Shown: positions 35,144 to 43,681 of the stretch, piece after piece
Position numbering within the stretch: the first letter of the stretch is position 1
How the letters are laid out: each line of letters opens with the position of its first letter
Source of the DNA: Ktedonobacterales bacterium
Lineage (GTDB): Bacteria; Chloroflexota; Ktedonobacteria; Ktedonobacterales; DATBGS01
Direction: 5' to 3'
NCBI GenBank assembly: GCA_036557285.1
Contig: DATBHW010000076.1
Location: forward strand, 1-64,000
Length of the DNA stretch: 64,000 nucleotides
The notes under the pieces: model-generated
Database searches by the model: none
Seen by the model: the letters and a program-made list of their open reading frames with translations, nothing else
What the model was told of the DNA's origin: nothing
Translations under genes and position numbers: made by a program

Positions 35144-36880
35144 ATGGGCATGCGCAATGATGGCCTCTCGTATTGGGAGGCGCAATCCGAAGGATTCCAA
35201 CTGCTGAATACGACTATTGGCGATCTGCTGGACGAGCGCGCCGCCAGCTATCCAGATCAAGAGGCGGTTGTTTATTCGGCTTACCCTGAGTTCGGCCCGG
35301 CGTTGAATCTACGCTGGACCTATCGTGAGTATTGCGAGCGCGCCAATGCTGTCGCCAAAGGGCTGATGGCCCTCGGCCTTGAGAAAGGCAAGCATATCGC
35401 CATCTGGGCGGTGAACTTCCCTGAATGGATTCTGCTGGAGATGGCAGCCGCCAAGGTGGGCCTGGTGCTGGCAACCGTCAACCCGACGTATCGCGCCGCC
35501 GAACTGGAGTACGTGCTGCGCCAGGGAGATATTGTCGCGCTCTTCTTCCAGGCGAAAGTGCGCGATCACGATTGCGTGGCAACGGTGGGCGAGCGAGTCA
35601 CACCAGCCGAAGGGTCAGGAGCCGTGCGCAGCGCCACGCTGCCCAAACTGCGCTGCGCTTTCCTTATCGGCCCGCCCGCGCCCGCCGATGCCCCCTGGCA
35701 GCCTACGCCCTTCCGCGAATTGATCGCCCTGGGCGCGAGTGTCAGCGATGAAGCCTTGAAAGCGCGCCAGGCCGAGGTGAAGCCAGACGATCCGGCGCAG
35801 TTGCAGTATACATCTGGCACGACGGGTTTCCCGAAGGGCGCGCTGCTCACTCATCACAGCATCCTCAACAACGGCGCGGTGGTCGCGCACCGCCTTGAAA
35901 CCAGCCCTGAGACGCGCTTCTGTACAGCCATGCCGCTGTTTCATACCGGCGGCTGCGTGCTGGGTGTCCTTTCGGCGCTCTATGGGGCGTGCGCGCTGAT
36001 GCCGCTGTTGGCGTTCGATCCGGTCAAGGCGCTGGATACGCTTGCGAACGAGCGATGCACCCGCTTTGGCGGCGTGCCTACCATGCTCATCGCCATGCTG
36101 CAACACCCGCACAGCAAAGAAGTTGATCTAAGTCATCTCAGGCACGTCTTCAGCGGTGGCTCGCCGGTACCCGTCGTCCTGATGGAGCAGGTGAAGGAGC
36201 AATGGGGCGCGGATGTCGGCATCGTCTTTGGGCAGACTGAAGCCAGTCCGACCATCACGCAGACGCTGAACTCGGATTCATTTGAGTTGAAGTCGGCAAC
36301 CGTAGGCAAGCCCCTGCCACATACCGACGTGAAGATCATCAATCCACTGACCGGCGAGGTGGCGCCCTGCGGCGAACGCGGCGAACTGTGCTGCCGGGGG
36401 TATCTGGTGATGGCCGGATACTACAACATGCCAGAGAAAACCGCCGACGCCATTGACGAAGAGGGCTGGCTGCATACGGGCGATCTTGCCACGATGAGCA
36501 AAGATGGCTATGTGAACATCGTCGGTAGGCTCAAGGATATGGTCATTCGCGGCGGCGAAAATCTCTTCCCCACTGAGATTGAAGAGTTCCTGATGCGCCA
36601 CCCCAAAATCGCCGACGCGCAGGTGCTGGGTGTACCCGATCAGTTCTTTGGCGAAGAACTGCTGGCCGTCGTCATGCCCAAAGCGGACCAGGAGATCACC
36701 GAAGAGGAAGTGCGCGCCTTCTGTACCGGCCAGATCAGCCATCAGAAAATCCCGCGCTACTTCAAGTTTGTCACCTCCTATCCGATGACCGCCAGCGGCA
36801 AGGTGCAGAAGTTTGTGCTGCGCGAGCAAGCCGTTCAAGAGCTTGGGCTGGAGGCGGTTGCAAAGACGCGCACCGCCTGA
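35144..36880 (+). CDS. acyl-CoA synthetase (AMP-forming), FadD/AtuH-like
   Basis: The 578-residue enzyme starts at ATG 35144, after GGGAGG. It activates a carboxylic acid to acyl-AMP and acyl-CoA. Motifs: QYTSGTTGFPKGALLTH (P-loop), FGQTEASPTIT, GWLHTGDLATM, and GRLKDMVIRGGENLFPTEIE with the terminal catalytic Lys in TASGKVQKF. It could feed acids into the acyl-CoA operon upstream, like AtuH, but it is separated from it by two unrelated genes. It ends directly against the convergent PPOX gene, with no spacer. Confidence 0.93.
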   Translation: MGMRNDGLSYWEAQSEGFQLLNTTIGDLLDERAASYPDQEAVVYSAYPEFGPALNLRWTYREYCERANAVAKGLMALGLEKGKHIAIWAVNFPEWILLEMAAAKVGLVLATVNPTYRAAELEYVLRQGDIVALFFQAKVRDHDCVATVGERVTPAEGSGAVRSATLPKLRCAFLIGPPAPADAPWQPTPFRELIALGASVSDEALKARQAEVKPDDPAQLQYTSGTTGFPKGALLTHHSILNNGAVVAHRLETSPETRFCTAMPLFHTGGCVLGVLSALYGACALMPLLAFDPVKALDTLANERCTRFGGVPTMLIAMLQHPHSKEVDLSHLRHVFSGGSPVPVVLMEQVKEQWGADVGIVFGQTEASPTITQTLNSDSFELKSATVGKPLPHTDVKIINPLTGEVAPCGERGELCCRGYLVMAGYYNMPEKTADAIDEEGWLHTGDLATMSKDGYVNIVGRLKDMVIRGGENLFPTEIEEFLMRHPKIADAQVLGVPDQFFGEELLAVVMPKADQEITEEEVRAFCTGQISHQKIPRYFKFVTSYPMTASGKVQKFVLREQAVQELGLEAVAKTRTA

Positions 36881-37309
36881 TTACACAGCGCCCCAGGATA
36901 CAATCGCCTCTGGTGTTATCCGCAGAACAGGCTGCTGGTCAATCGCCATCGCCCTGTACTGCGGATATTTTGCGCGCAGCAGACGAATAGCCTCAGCATG
37001 CTCCCCTGTCCCTTCGACGAGCAGATCGGCCCGCCCGCGTATCTGGATGTAGGCCAGCGCGCGCCAATCTTCGCTGTAATCATCAATCACCAGAGCAACG
37101 CGCGGGTTGGCTTGAATATTCCGCACGCGCTTCAGCCGTGTTGGCGCTACACTTTTCGGCTTTTCGTCCAGGGCTGAATACACCGAGAAGCCGTCAAAAG
37201 CATAGCAGATGGGTACGACAAAAGGGCATCCTTGCGCATCTGCTGTTGCCAGCCGCGCCACTCGATGCTGCTGCATAAACTGTTGTTCTGCTTGCGAAAG
37301 CTCGCGCAT
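36881..37309 (-). CDS. PPOX-class (pyridoxamine 5'-phosphate oxidase-like) F420/FMN protein
   Basis: The 142-residue split-barrel protein opens RVARLATADAQGCPFVVPICYAFDG (quoted in parts: RVARLATAD, PFVVPICYAF) and continues with KRVRNIQANPRVALVIDDY and RGRADLL. The pattern fits the TIGR03668-type F420-dependent subgroup of the PPOX superfamily. Its substrate is unknown. It is convergent with the acyl-CoA ligase and divergent from the sigma factor gene. Confidence 0.8.
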   Translation of the reverse strand: MRELSQAEQQFMQQHRVARLATADAQGCPFVVPICYAFDGFSVYSALDEKPKSVAPTRLKRVRNIQANPRVALVIDDYSEDWRALAYIQIRGRADLLVEGTGEHAEAIRLLRAKYPQYRAMAIDQQPVLRITPEAIVSWGAV

Positions 37310-37502
37310 GACACTTCTCCCCTGGCTGCATCCTATGCCGACGCGCCGCAGAAAGCAAATGCGCGCGGATACCTCTTGTTAAAAAAGGTTCAAGAAACTG
37401 GTGAGTTTTTGAGAGAGGCGACGTATGTTCTTTATATAGCAGACCCTTCAAGCTTGAGAGGGGATACATACCAGAACAGGGCGGGATTTCACAAGGAGAG
37501 GC

Positions 37503-38156
37503 ATGGCGCAAGACGGTTCGTTGGACGAGCAACAGCTCATCCAGGGATTGCGCGAACGCGATCCACGCACCCTGGAGGCGCTGATTACTCAGTACTCGCA
37601 TGAATTGTTCTATCTGGCACGCCTGATCCTGGCAGGGGCAGGCTCACCCCAGGATGCCGAAGAGTGTGTCAATGATCTCTTCGTCACCGTCTGGCAAGAG
37701 TTCGACTCCTACGACCCGGCGCGTGGCTCGCTGCGCACCTGGCTCACCATGCGTACCAGATATATTGTTCTGGACCGCCGCCGCAAACTGATGCGGCAGA
37801 ATCCAGCAGATTCACTGGTGGCGAGCCTGCACGAAGAATATACCCTGGCGGCCCTCTCAGACGGCGTAGAGTCGGAGCGCAGACCAACAAATCTACCCAT
37901 GACCGCCGGGATAGATACCCTTCTTGAGGAGCGTGAGCAGCGGCAGGCGATGTATACGGCTCTAGAGAACCTGCCAGAGCTAGAGCGTTTGATGGTCTAT
38001 TTGCGCTATTTCAAGCTAGCGAGCGTTGATGAGATTGCCTCGCGTGTTGGATTGACGAAACACGCGGTTGATACCCGGCTGTGGCGAGTGCGCAAGAGTC
38101 TCACAAAGGTTCTTCAGGAGCAGGTCTATGATCCCTCGCTCAAAACAACCAAATGA
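37503..38156 (+). CDS. ECF-type RNA polymerase sigma factor
   Basis: The 217-residue protein has region 2 around FYLARLILAGAGSPQDAEECVNDL (parts: SPQDAEECVNDLF, TWLTMRTRYIVLDRRRK) and region 4 around LPELERLMVYLRYF and IASRVGLTKHAVDTRLWRVR. The linker between regions is long (about 45 residues). AAGGAGAGGC precedes the ATG. The downstream gene overlaps its 3' end by 29 bases and encodes a membrane protein, a normal sigma/anti-sigma arrangement. The 190-base region upstream has no promoter that I can assign. Confidence 0.9.
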   Translation: MAQDGSLDEQQLIQGLRERDPRTLEALITQYSHELFYLARLILAGAGSPQDAEECVNDLFVTVWQEFDSYDPARGSLRTWLTMRTRYIVLDRRRKLMRQNPADSLVASLHEEYTLAALSDGVESERRPTNLPMTAGIDTLLEEREQRQAMYTALENLPELERLMVYLRYFKLASVDEIASRVGLTKHAVDTRLWRVRKSLTKVLQEQVYDPSLKTTK

Positions 38157-39279
38157 CCCTGATCATGATGCTGGCAGCGGCAGGGATGAGGGATTGGCGG
38201 ATGGAGAATTGACAGCGCACACCGACTTTTCGGCTGAGGAGTTGGCGCTGATTCGTAATCTCCAGAGGCTCTTCCCACTGGAACAAGAGCAGTTGCCCCC
38301 GCGCTTTGTCCAGACGCTTGCCATTGAAGAGGGAGCCTGGACCCCTCCCAATGGCCTGGACAACCGCATCATCTATCGGGTGTTCCGACGCCTGCATCTG
38401 CCTCGACGCCTGTTTGCGCCGCAAATTGCAGGGGGAGATGATGGCCCACGCGGGCTGCGACGGCTGGGCGGGGTGTCACGTCTGACGGCGCTCAGCACCA
38501 TGCTGGCGATGCTGGTTCTCTCGCTGATCGCGGTGGCTCCCACTTTTGCCCAGGGGCTGCGTCTGTTCCTGGGGAAAACCGGCGTCATGGTGGTTCCCCA
38601 GTATCCTCAGCAAACGCTTGATCCGCAAGAGGCGATTCAATTTCTTTCACTCACGACAGTGCGGCTGACGGTCCCCTTTCCCGTGTACTGGTTGGGCCTG
38701 AACTCAGGCGCGTATGAGTTCCAGAACCTGGTCTTGCACATGGGCCAACCCTGGGCCGATGGCCCGGTGGTCGAACTGCAATATCGTCTGGCTCACGGTC
38801 AGAGCTTTGGCGGCCTGCTGGTGCGCGAGTTTCGCCCGGCAGCCGGAGCCACCGTCCTGCAAGTGGTGGCCCAGGGAGCCGCTCATCCAGTGCAGGTTGG
38901 GAATCAACCGGCGATCTTTATTGACGGGCAGTGGGTGCAGCGGCGTCAGGAAACGGTCTGGAAGTATGGGACGAAAGCCGAACTGCTCTATCAAGCCAAT
39001 GGCCTGATCTTCTGGATTACGGCTGACCAGCGCGATGGGGCAGGGGCCGAGGCGCTGGAAGCCTGGGCGCAGGGGTTGAATACGATGTATCTGCGCGAAA
39101 CACCACCGCGATTGACCGACATGATGGAGCCGTCCAGCGCCCAGGTCGCTTCGGCGTTGACTACGGCCAGGCTCGGAGAAGTGATCGCCTTGATTCAAGC
39201 AGGCGCACCAACCAATACCGGCGCTGCCGTCTATATCGCCCTGGGCATCCCACCGGATGGCTATCAGCCTGAGGGCTGA
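38128..39279 (+). CDS. single-pass membrane protein, likely anti-sigma factor or regulator
   Basis: The 383-residue protein starts at ATG 38128 inside the sigma gene, with CAGGAGCAGG upstream, so it is translationally coupled. The N-terminal 120 residues are cytoplasmic and acidic (FSAEELALIRNLQRLFP), one helix lies at about 128-148 (STMLAMLVLSLIAVAPTFAQ), and a large external C-terminal domain follows. The segment AIFIDGQWVQRR through LIFWITADQ resembles DUF4367-type domains. There is no zinc-binding HxxxCxxC. The anti-sigma role is inferred from coupling and topology. Confidence 0.7.
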   Translation: MIPRSKQPNDPDHDAGSGRDEGLADGELTAHTDFSAEELALIRNLQRLFPLEQEQLPPRFVQTLAIEEGAWTPPNGLDNRIIYRVFRRLHLPRRLFAPQIAGGDDGPRGLRRLGGVSRLTALSTMLAMLVLSLIAVAPTFAQGLRLFLGKTGVMVVPQYPQQTLDPQEAIQFLSLTTVRLTVPFPVYWLGLNSGAYEFQNLVLHMGQPWADGPVVELQYRLAHGQSFGGLLVREFRPAAGATVLQVVAQGAAHPVQVGNQPAIFIDGQWVQRRQETVWKYGTKAELLYQANGLIFWITADQRDGAGAEALEAWAQGLNTMYLRETPPRLTDMMEPSSAQVASALTTARLGEVIALIQAGAPTNTGAAVYIALGIPPDGYQPEG

Positions 39280-39308
39280 CCTCACCACATCCTCCTGAAT
39301 GCCTGCGC

Positions 39309-39456
39309 ATGCCACTGGTAGCGCCGCCATCTTGGCGGCCAACGTTTCGCCAGCGCGAGCGTTCGCCCTCCAGGCCACCGGACCAGCAAGCCAGCGTTAA
39401 GCCGCCTGGAAGGCGGCGCTACAAGTGGCATCCCCCCACGATAGGTGGTGGAATCC
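39309..39456. repeat. GC-rich palindromic intergenic element copy
   Basis: GGTAGCGCCGCCATCTTGGC on the left mirrors AAGGCGGCGCTACAAGT on the right, and the right end continues through CGATAGGTGGTGGAATCC, the terminal module seen at 54192. The left terminal module is poorly preserved, and no flanking duplication was found. Confidence 0.7.
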
Positions 39457-39471
39457 GACGATCTTCGTCCA

Positions 39472-39500
39472 TTCCAATCTGAACGGTGATAGTGTATACT
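39472..39500 (+). promoter_or_regulatory. weak candidate promoter for the permease leader
   Basis: TTCCAA (39472-39477) and TATACT (39495-39500) are 17 bases apart. The -35 match is poor. If used, it makes a leader of about 335 bases. Confidence 0.35.
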
Positions 39501-39743
39501 ATGCCCAGATGCTAGCCTTTTGCCATCATCTTGTTATCCAGAGCATGCCGCCTGGCTGCTCTCATCGCGCTCTACATGCTGGAACGAAACAACAAGCAGC
39601 ACCATCCCGATGATCGGTTTTCTGCTGCTGCTCCATGCTGGCCTGATTCGGAGGTTCATCAAGGATGCTCTGATCGCCAGCATTTCATTGTTGTTGGGCA
39701 TCAAGGTATGCGCAAGTCTTCGTGGGCCTGGGGAACCCGTGAA

Positions 39744-39785
39744 GTCCAGAGGTCCGCTTGTGTAGCGGATCGTCTCGCTCTGGAC
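39744..39785 (+). promoter_or_regulatory. nested hairpin in the 5' leader of the NCS1 permease
   Basis: GTCCAGAG (39744-39751) pairs with CTCTGGAC (39778-39785), and inside it TCCGC (39753-39757) pairs with GCGGA (39765-39769). It lies 60 bases before the permease start in a long untranslated region. It could be part of a riboswitch or a regulatory hairpin. No known class can be assigned with confidence. Confidence 0.4.
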
Positions 39786-39844
39786 AGCGCCTGCCAGCGA
39801 AGGACTCATTCAGATCAACATCAGCTAGTGAAAGAGGGAGTTGT

Positions 39845-41227
39845 ATGGCTGTTACAACTGAACAGCAATCAACCACGTTTGAGGTAACGGGCATCGAGCG
39901 CGTGACCGAAGACAACCGCCAGCACACCCAACTCTGGGATACGATGTGGCTCTGGTGGTCAGCAAACTCCGTCGTCGCCACCGTCGCGCTAGGAACACTC
40001 AGCGCCTTTTTTGGCCTGGGATTCTGGGGTTCTGTCCTGGTCATCGTCATCTTTAACGTGCTTGGCGTCTTACCTGTCGCCTTCCTCAGTACTCTTGGCC
40101 CCAAGACCGGCCTGGCTCAGATGCCCCTCTCGCGCTTTGCCTTTGGGCTTCAAGGCGCCAGGCTTCCGGCCATCTTTAACGCACTGGCCTGCATTGGCTG
40201 GAGCGCCGTCAACGCCTTGATTGGCTCACAAATCATTGTCACCTGGAGCGCCGAAGCGATTCCCCAGTGGGCCGCGCTGCTCTTCCTGGCGATTGTCACC
40301 ACTGTCGTCAGCGTCTTTGGCTACTTCATCGTCCATCGCTACGAGCGCTTTGCCTGGATACTGATGTTCATCCTCTTCGGCTATGTCTTCATTGCCTCGG
40401 CGGGCAAATTCAACCTCGATGCCGTCGGCGCGGGCGCCCTTGGTGATGGCTTGCTGCTGTTCTCCGGCATTGCCACCTTTGGTGGCGCTATCCTGGGCTA
40501 TGCCATTGGCTGGTCTTCCTACTCAGCAGACTATACGCGCCGCCAGCCAGCAAACACTCCTGCCAACAAGGTGTTCTGGTATGCCTTTTCTGGGGTCGTG
40601 GTCCCCTGCATCTTGCTGGAAACCCTGGGCGTGCTGCTGGCAACTGCCGCCACTGGCGATACCGCTGGAGCATTGATTGCCAACGCCATCGGTACCGGAG
40701 GTATTGGTGGCTTAGTTGTCGTCTTGCTGGCTTTCAGCACGATTGCCAACAATGTTCCCAACGACTATAGCTTTGCGCTCTCCACCCAGGTGTTGGGTCT
40801 GAAGAACATCAGGCGTTGGATTCTGACCATCGTTGGCGCGGTGGCTTACGTGGCGCTCGCGTTCTTTTTTCTGGGAAGCAATTTTAACGCCAAATTGGAA
40901 GGTTTCTTGCTGGTGATTGCTTACTGGCTGGGCGCCTGGAACGCGGTGGTACTGCTTGAGCACTTCGTCTTCCGCAAGGGCAAGTATCCAGTTGAGGACT
41001 ACGAAACCAGCAGCAAGCTTCCTGTGGGCATTGCGGCAATTGCCGCAATGGTGATTGGCCTTGGAGTCGCGGCTCTTGGAGTCAATCAGGCAGCAACGTT
41101 TGGCTACGAGGGGGTTCTCTCACCAAAGATTGGGGATGCCGACATTGGCTTCCCACTGGCAATTGTAGTGACCGGAGTCCTCTATTACTTCCTGCGCCGC
41201 TGGGAACTCTCGAAGTACAAACGCTAA
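39845..41227 (+). CDS. NCS1-family nucleobase permease (cytosine/purine type)
   Basis: The 460-residue permease has about 12 helices. The start is ATG 39845 with GAGGGAG close upstream. NCS1 hallmarks are LWDTMWLWWSANSVVATVALG near the start (seen as WWSANSVVATVALG), GPKTGLAQMPLSRFAFG, ALACIGWSAVNALIGSQ and GWSSYSADYTRRQP. It would import cytosine or a related base. The convergent neighbour at 41460 is a CodA-type deaminase, which makes a codB/codA-like pair in opposed orientation. Confidence 0.9.
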   Translation: MAVTTEQQSTTFEVTGIERVTEDNRQHTQLWDTMWLWWSANSVVATVALGTLSAFFGLGFWGSVLVIVIFNVLGVLPVAFLSTLGPKTGLAQMPLSRFAFGLQGARLPAIFNALACIGWSAVNALIGSQIIVTWSAEAIPQWAALLFLAIVTTVVSVFGYFIVHRYERFAWILMFILFGYVFIASAGKFNLDAVGAGALGDGLLLFSGIATFGGAILGYAIGWSSYSADYTRRQPANTPANKVFWYAFSGVVVPCILLETLGVLLATAATGDTAGALIANAIGTGGIGGLVVVLLAFSTIANNVPNDYSFALSTQVLGLKNIRRWILTIVGAVAYVALAFFFLGSNFNAKLEGFLLVIAYWLGAWNAVVLLEHFVFRKGKYPVEDYETSSKLPVGIAAIAAMVIGLGVAALGVNQAATFGYEGVLSPKIGDADIGFPLAIVVTGVLYYFLRRWELSKYKR

Positions 41228-41263
41228 CCGAAGCCTGGCCCGCCCTTGCCTGGGGCGGGCGTC

Positions 41264-41458
41264 TACTTGTAGCGCCGCCATCTTGGCGGCTCAACGCTGG
41301 CCTGCCGAGACGTTGGCCTGGAGGGCGAACGCTCGGCAAGGCGAAACGTTGGCCGCCTGGAAGGCGGCGCTACAAGTTGGCCGCCAGGGCGATGGTACAT
41401 GGGCTATGTATCCGCAGGTCAACGTTGGCCGCCTGGAAGGCGGCGCTACAAGTTGGGC
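41264..41458. repeat. GC-rich palindromic intergenic element, compound copy
   Basis: ACTTGTAGCGCCGCC at the left is mirrored by GGCGGCGCTACAAGTTGG, which occurs twice on the right, so this copy carries an extra right arm. It fills the space between the convergent permease and deaminase genes. Confidence 0.7.
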
Positions 41459-41459
41459 G

Positions 41460-42752
41460 TCAGGTGGTGGGCGGGCCGGGGACAAAGGTGACGGCTTCCT
41501 CGACATCGGCGCGGAAGAGACGGCTCTGGCTGGGCGTCGTGCTGGCAACGACGCGCCCACCTTTGATGACGTGCAGCCGCGCAGGCGTCAGGCGCAGCGC
41601 GTCGTGTGGGTCGGCGGCATCCACGATGATGAAATTGGCCGGTTTGCCCACCTCGATGCCATAGCGGTCTGTGACGTTGAGCGTGCGGGCGGCATTCGTC
41701 GTAATCAGATCGTACATCGCGGCGATCTCCTCGTGGCCGCTCATCTGCGCGATGTGCAGCGCCAGGCTGGCGGCGGCGAGCATATCGCCCCGGCCCAGCG
41801 GATACCAGGGGTCCATAATCGAATCGTGGCCCAGCGAGACGTTGACGCCCGCCTGCAACAATTCTTTCAGCCGCGCCATGCCCCGCCGCCTGGGGTAGCT
41901 GTCGAAGCGCCCTTGAAGAATAATGTTGTCGTAGGGGTTGCAGATGACGTTCATCCGGCCACGCGCCAGCAGCCGAATCAGCTTGAAGGCAAAGGCGTTA
42001 TCCCAGGAGTGCATCGCCGTACAATGGCTGACCGTCACCCGACCATGCCAGCCCTGTTGCAGCGTGTTGGCTGCCATCACCTCGGTAAAGCGGGAATGCG
42101 GGTCGTCGGTTTCGTCGCAGTGGCAATCAATGTCGCGGTTATAGCGGCGGGCCAGGTCGAAAGCGACATGCACATCTTCCACGCCCATCTCGCGGGTCCA
42201 CTCGTAATGAGGGATGCCGCCGACCACGTTCGCGCCCAGCCGCATCGCTTCATCCATCAACTCTTTGCCGTTGGGGAACGAGAGGATGCCATCCTGCGGG
42301 AAGGCGACTATCTGCACTTCGCAGATGTCCTTCACCTCTTGCTGCACCTCCAGCATGGCCCGCAGCGCCACCAGCCTGGGGTCGCAGACATCCACATGCG
42401 AGCGTATGAAGAGCGCGCCCTGCGCCACTTCCCACTTGATCGCCTCGGTGGCGCGGCGCTTCACATCCTCGTGGGTCAGCGTCGGCTTGCGCTCGCTCCA
42501 GATTTGGATGCCCTCAATCAACGTGCCGCTCTGGTTATGGCGCGGCTGGCCGACGGTCAGCACAGCGTCCAGATGCACGTGGCAATCAATGAGCGGCGGC
42601 GACACCAGCCTGCCGCCCGCGTCAATCTCGCGGGCCGCGCGCTCCTGTATCTGCGGGGCAATCCGCGCAAAAACGCCATCGTGCGCGGCTATATCGGTCA
42701 GGTCGGTCTGCCCTGGCAGGCGGGCATTACGAACAATCAGGTCTATTGCCAT
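41460..42752 (-). CDS. codA: CodA-type cytosine deaminase, candidate 5-methylcytosine deaminase
   Basis: The 430-residue amidohydrolase matches E. coli CodA along its length: metal ligands in DCHVHLD, FPQDGI, HCDETDDPHSRF, SHCTAMHSW, LQGRFDSYPRRRG and GHDSIMDPWYPLG. D310 is the metal and catalytic Asp. The next residue is S311, where E. coli CodA has Asp-314. Published work on CodA homologues lacking this Asp showed 5-methylcytosine deamination. The product would be thymine rather than uracil. It is convergent with an NCS1 permease. No signal peptide is seen, so it is cytoplasmic. Confidence 0.9.
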   Translation of the reverse strand: MAIDLIVRNARLPGQTDLTDIAAHDGVFARIAPQIQERAAREIDAGGRLVSPPLIDCHVHLDAVLTVGQPRHNQSGTLIEGIQIWSERKPTLTHEDVKRRATEAIKWEVAQGALFIRSHVDVCDPRLVALRAMLEVQQEVKDICEVQIVAFPQDGILSFPNGKELMDEAMRLGANVVGGIPHYEWTREMGVEDVHVAFDLARRYNRDIDCHCDETDDPHSRFTEVMAANTLQQGWHGRVTVSHCTAMHSWDNAFAFKLIRLLARGRMNVICNPYDNIILQGRFDSYPRRRGMARLKELLQAGVNVSLGHDSIMDPWYPLGRGDMLAAASLALHIAQMSGHEEIAAMYDLITTNAARTLNVTDRYGIEVGKPANFIIVDAADPHDALRLTPARLHVIKGGRVVASTTPSQSRLFRADVEEAVTFVPGPPTT

Positions 42753-42831
42753 CAGTCTCTCTCCTCTCTGAATCGCGTGCGGCTTTCAGCCAATCGCATT
42801 CTATGCCCGGCTTTCCCGATTGTCTACTGGC

Positions 42832-43105
42832 ATGCCCACCACACAGAAGGTGCTGGCAGGCGAAACGCTCACTGGTAGCGCCGCCGAGACGGCGGCTCAA
42901 CGATTCGCCAGCGCGAGCGTTCGCCCTCCAGGCCAACGTTTCGGCACGCCACCTGTAGCGCCGCCATCCTGGCGGCCAACGTTTCGCCAGCGCGAGCGTG
43001 CGCCCTCCGGGCCAACGTTTCGGCAGGGCGAGCGTTCGCCCTCCAGGCCAACGTTTCGGCAGGCCAGCGTTGAGCCGCCAAGATGGCGGCGCTACAGGTG
43101 GCATG
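42832..43105. repeat. GC-rich palindromic intergenic element, expanded copy
   Basis: The left end CCCACCACACAGAAGGTG is a diverged form of the terminal module CCACCACACATGAGGTG. Core arms TGGTAGCGCCGCC and GGCGGCGCTACAGGTGG enclose three tandem variants of the unit AACGTTTCGCCAGCGCGAGC. The right terminal module is missing. Confidence 0.7.
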
Positions 43106-43128
43106 CCCCGGCGCTGCGGGGGGGGTTG

Positions 43129-43602
43129 CCTGGGGTATGTTCGCGGTTTCTTCTCGGTTTCTTCTCCATATCCTGGAGGCTCCCGGGCCAGGTGCAGACT
43201 GGGGCGAGGAGGTTAGTTCGCTTTTTTCGCTTTTTTCTCCGCCCCCAGACAACTGCGTCAGGAGAGGATGATTTGGGGGGGCAGAAACACAATCCTATCT
43301 GGATATATTGATCTGGATATATTGAGAGAAGGATAGGAGCAGACAAGAGCACAGGCTGCTTCTGCTCTTGCTTCTTTCCTGCACACCCACCCACACTTCT
43401 TCAATCACACTCTTGCGGCATTCGGCAGCCCTGCCAACAGAACCAGATACGACAGGGCCGCCGAATGCCGATGTCGTGATAGTCCCTGCTGGAGAAAAAA
43501 GAGAAATAACACAAAGAACCCCCTCAGCCCAGGCAGGGAGCGGGCTAGCGAAAGAGATGGTTGGAGGAGAAACCGCGAAGAAACCGCGAGCAAACCCCCA
43601 GG
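43129..43602. repeat. non-coding region bounded by imperfect inverted repeats, with a 14-bp tandem repeat inside
   Basis: Bases 43129-43168 and 43562-43602 are inverted relatives (about 36 of 41 matching by eye, shared CGCGGTTTCTTC and CGGTTTCT). Weaker similarity continues inward through the T-rich segments. Between them ATCTGGATATATTG occurs twice in tandem (43297-43324). No open frame here is convincing. Confidence 0.55.
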
Positions 43603-43681
43603 AGACGCCGGACCCGCTGCTAAGGTATAATCTACAGCGCAACACATACCACAGAACCAGAGAGGTTAAAGGAGGAGTCCC

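Noticed and set aside
39700-39790. Cobalamin riboswitch before the permease.
   Set aside because: Only a short GGGGAACCCGTGAAGTCC stretch recalls the core. The conserved GCCACTG and the overall arm layout are not present, so only an unclassified leader is claimed.
41264-43105. Open frames through the GC-rich repeats with peptides such as TLAWRANARAGETLAA.
   Set aside because: The same peptide appears wherever the repeat occurs, on either strand and without ribosome sites. These frames are translations of the palindromic repeat, not genes.
43295-43645. Minus-strand frame of 116 codons upstream of the S9 peptidase.
   Set aside because: It crosses one arm of the inverted repeat and the tandem repeat, has low-complexity Ser/Phe content and has no start signal.
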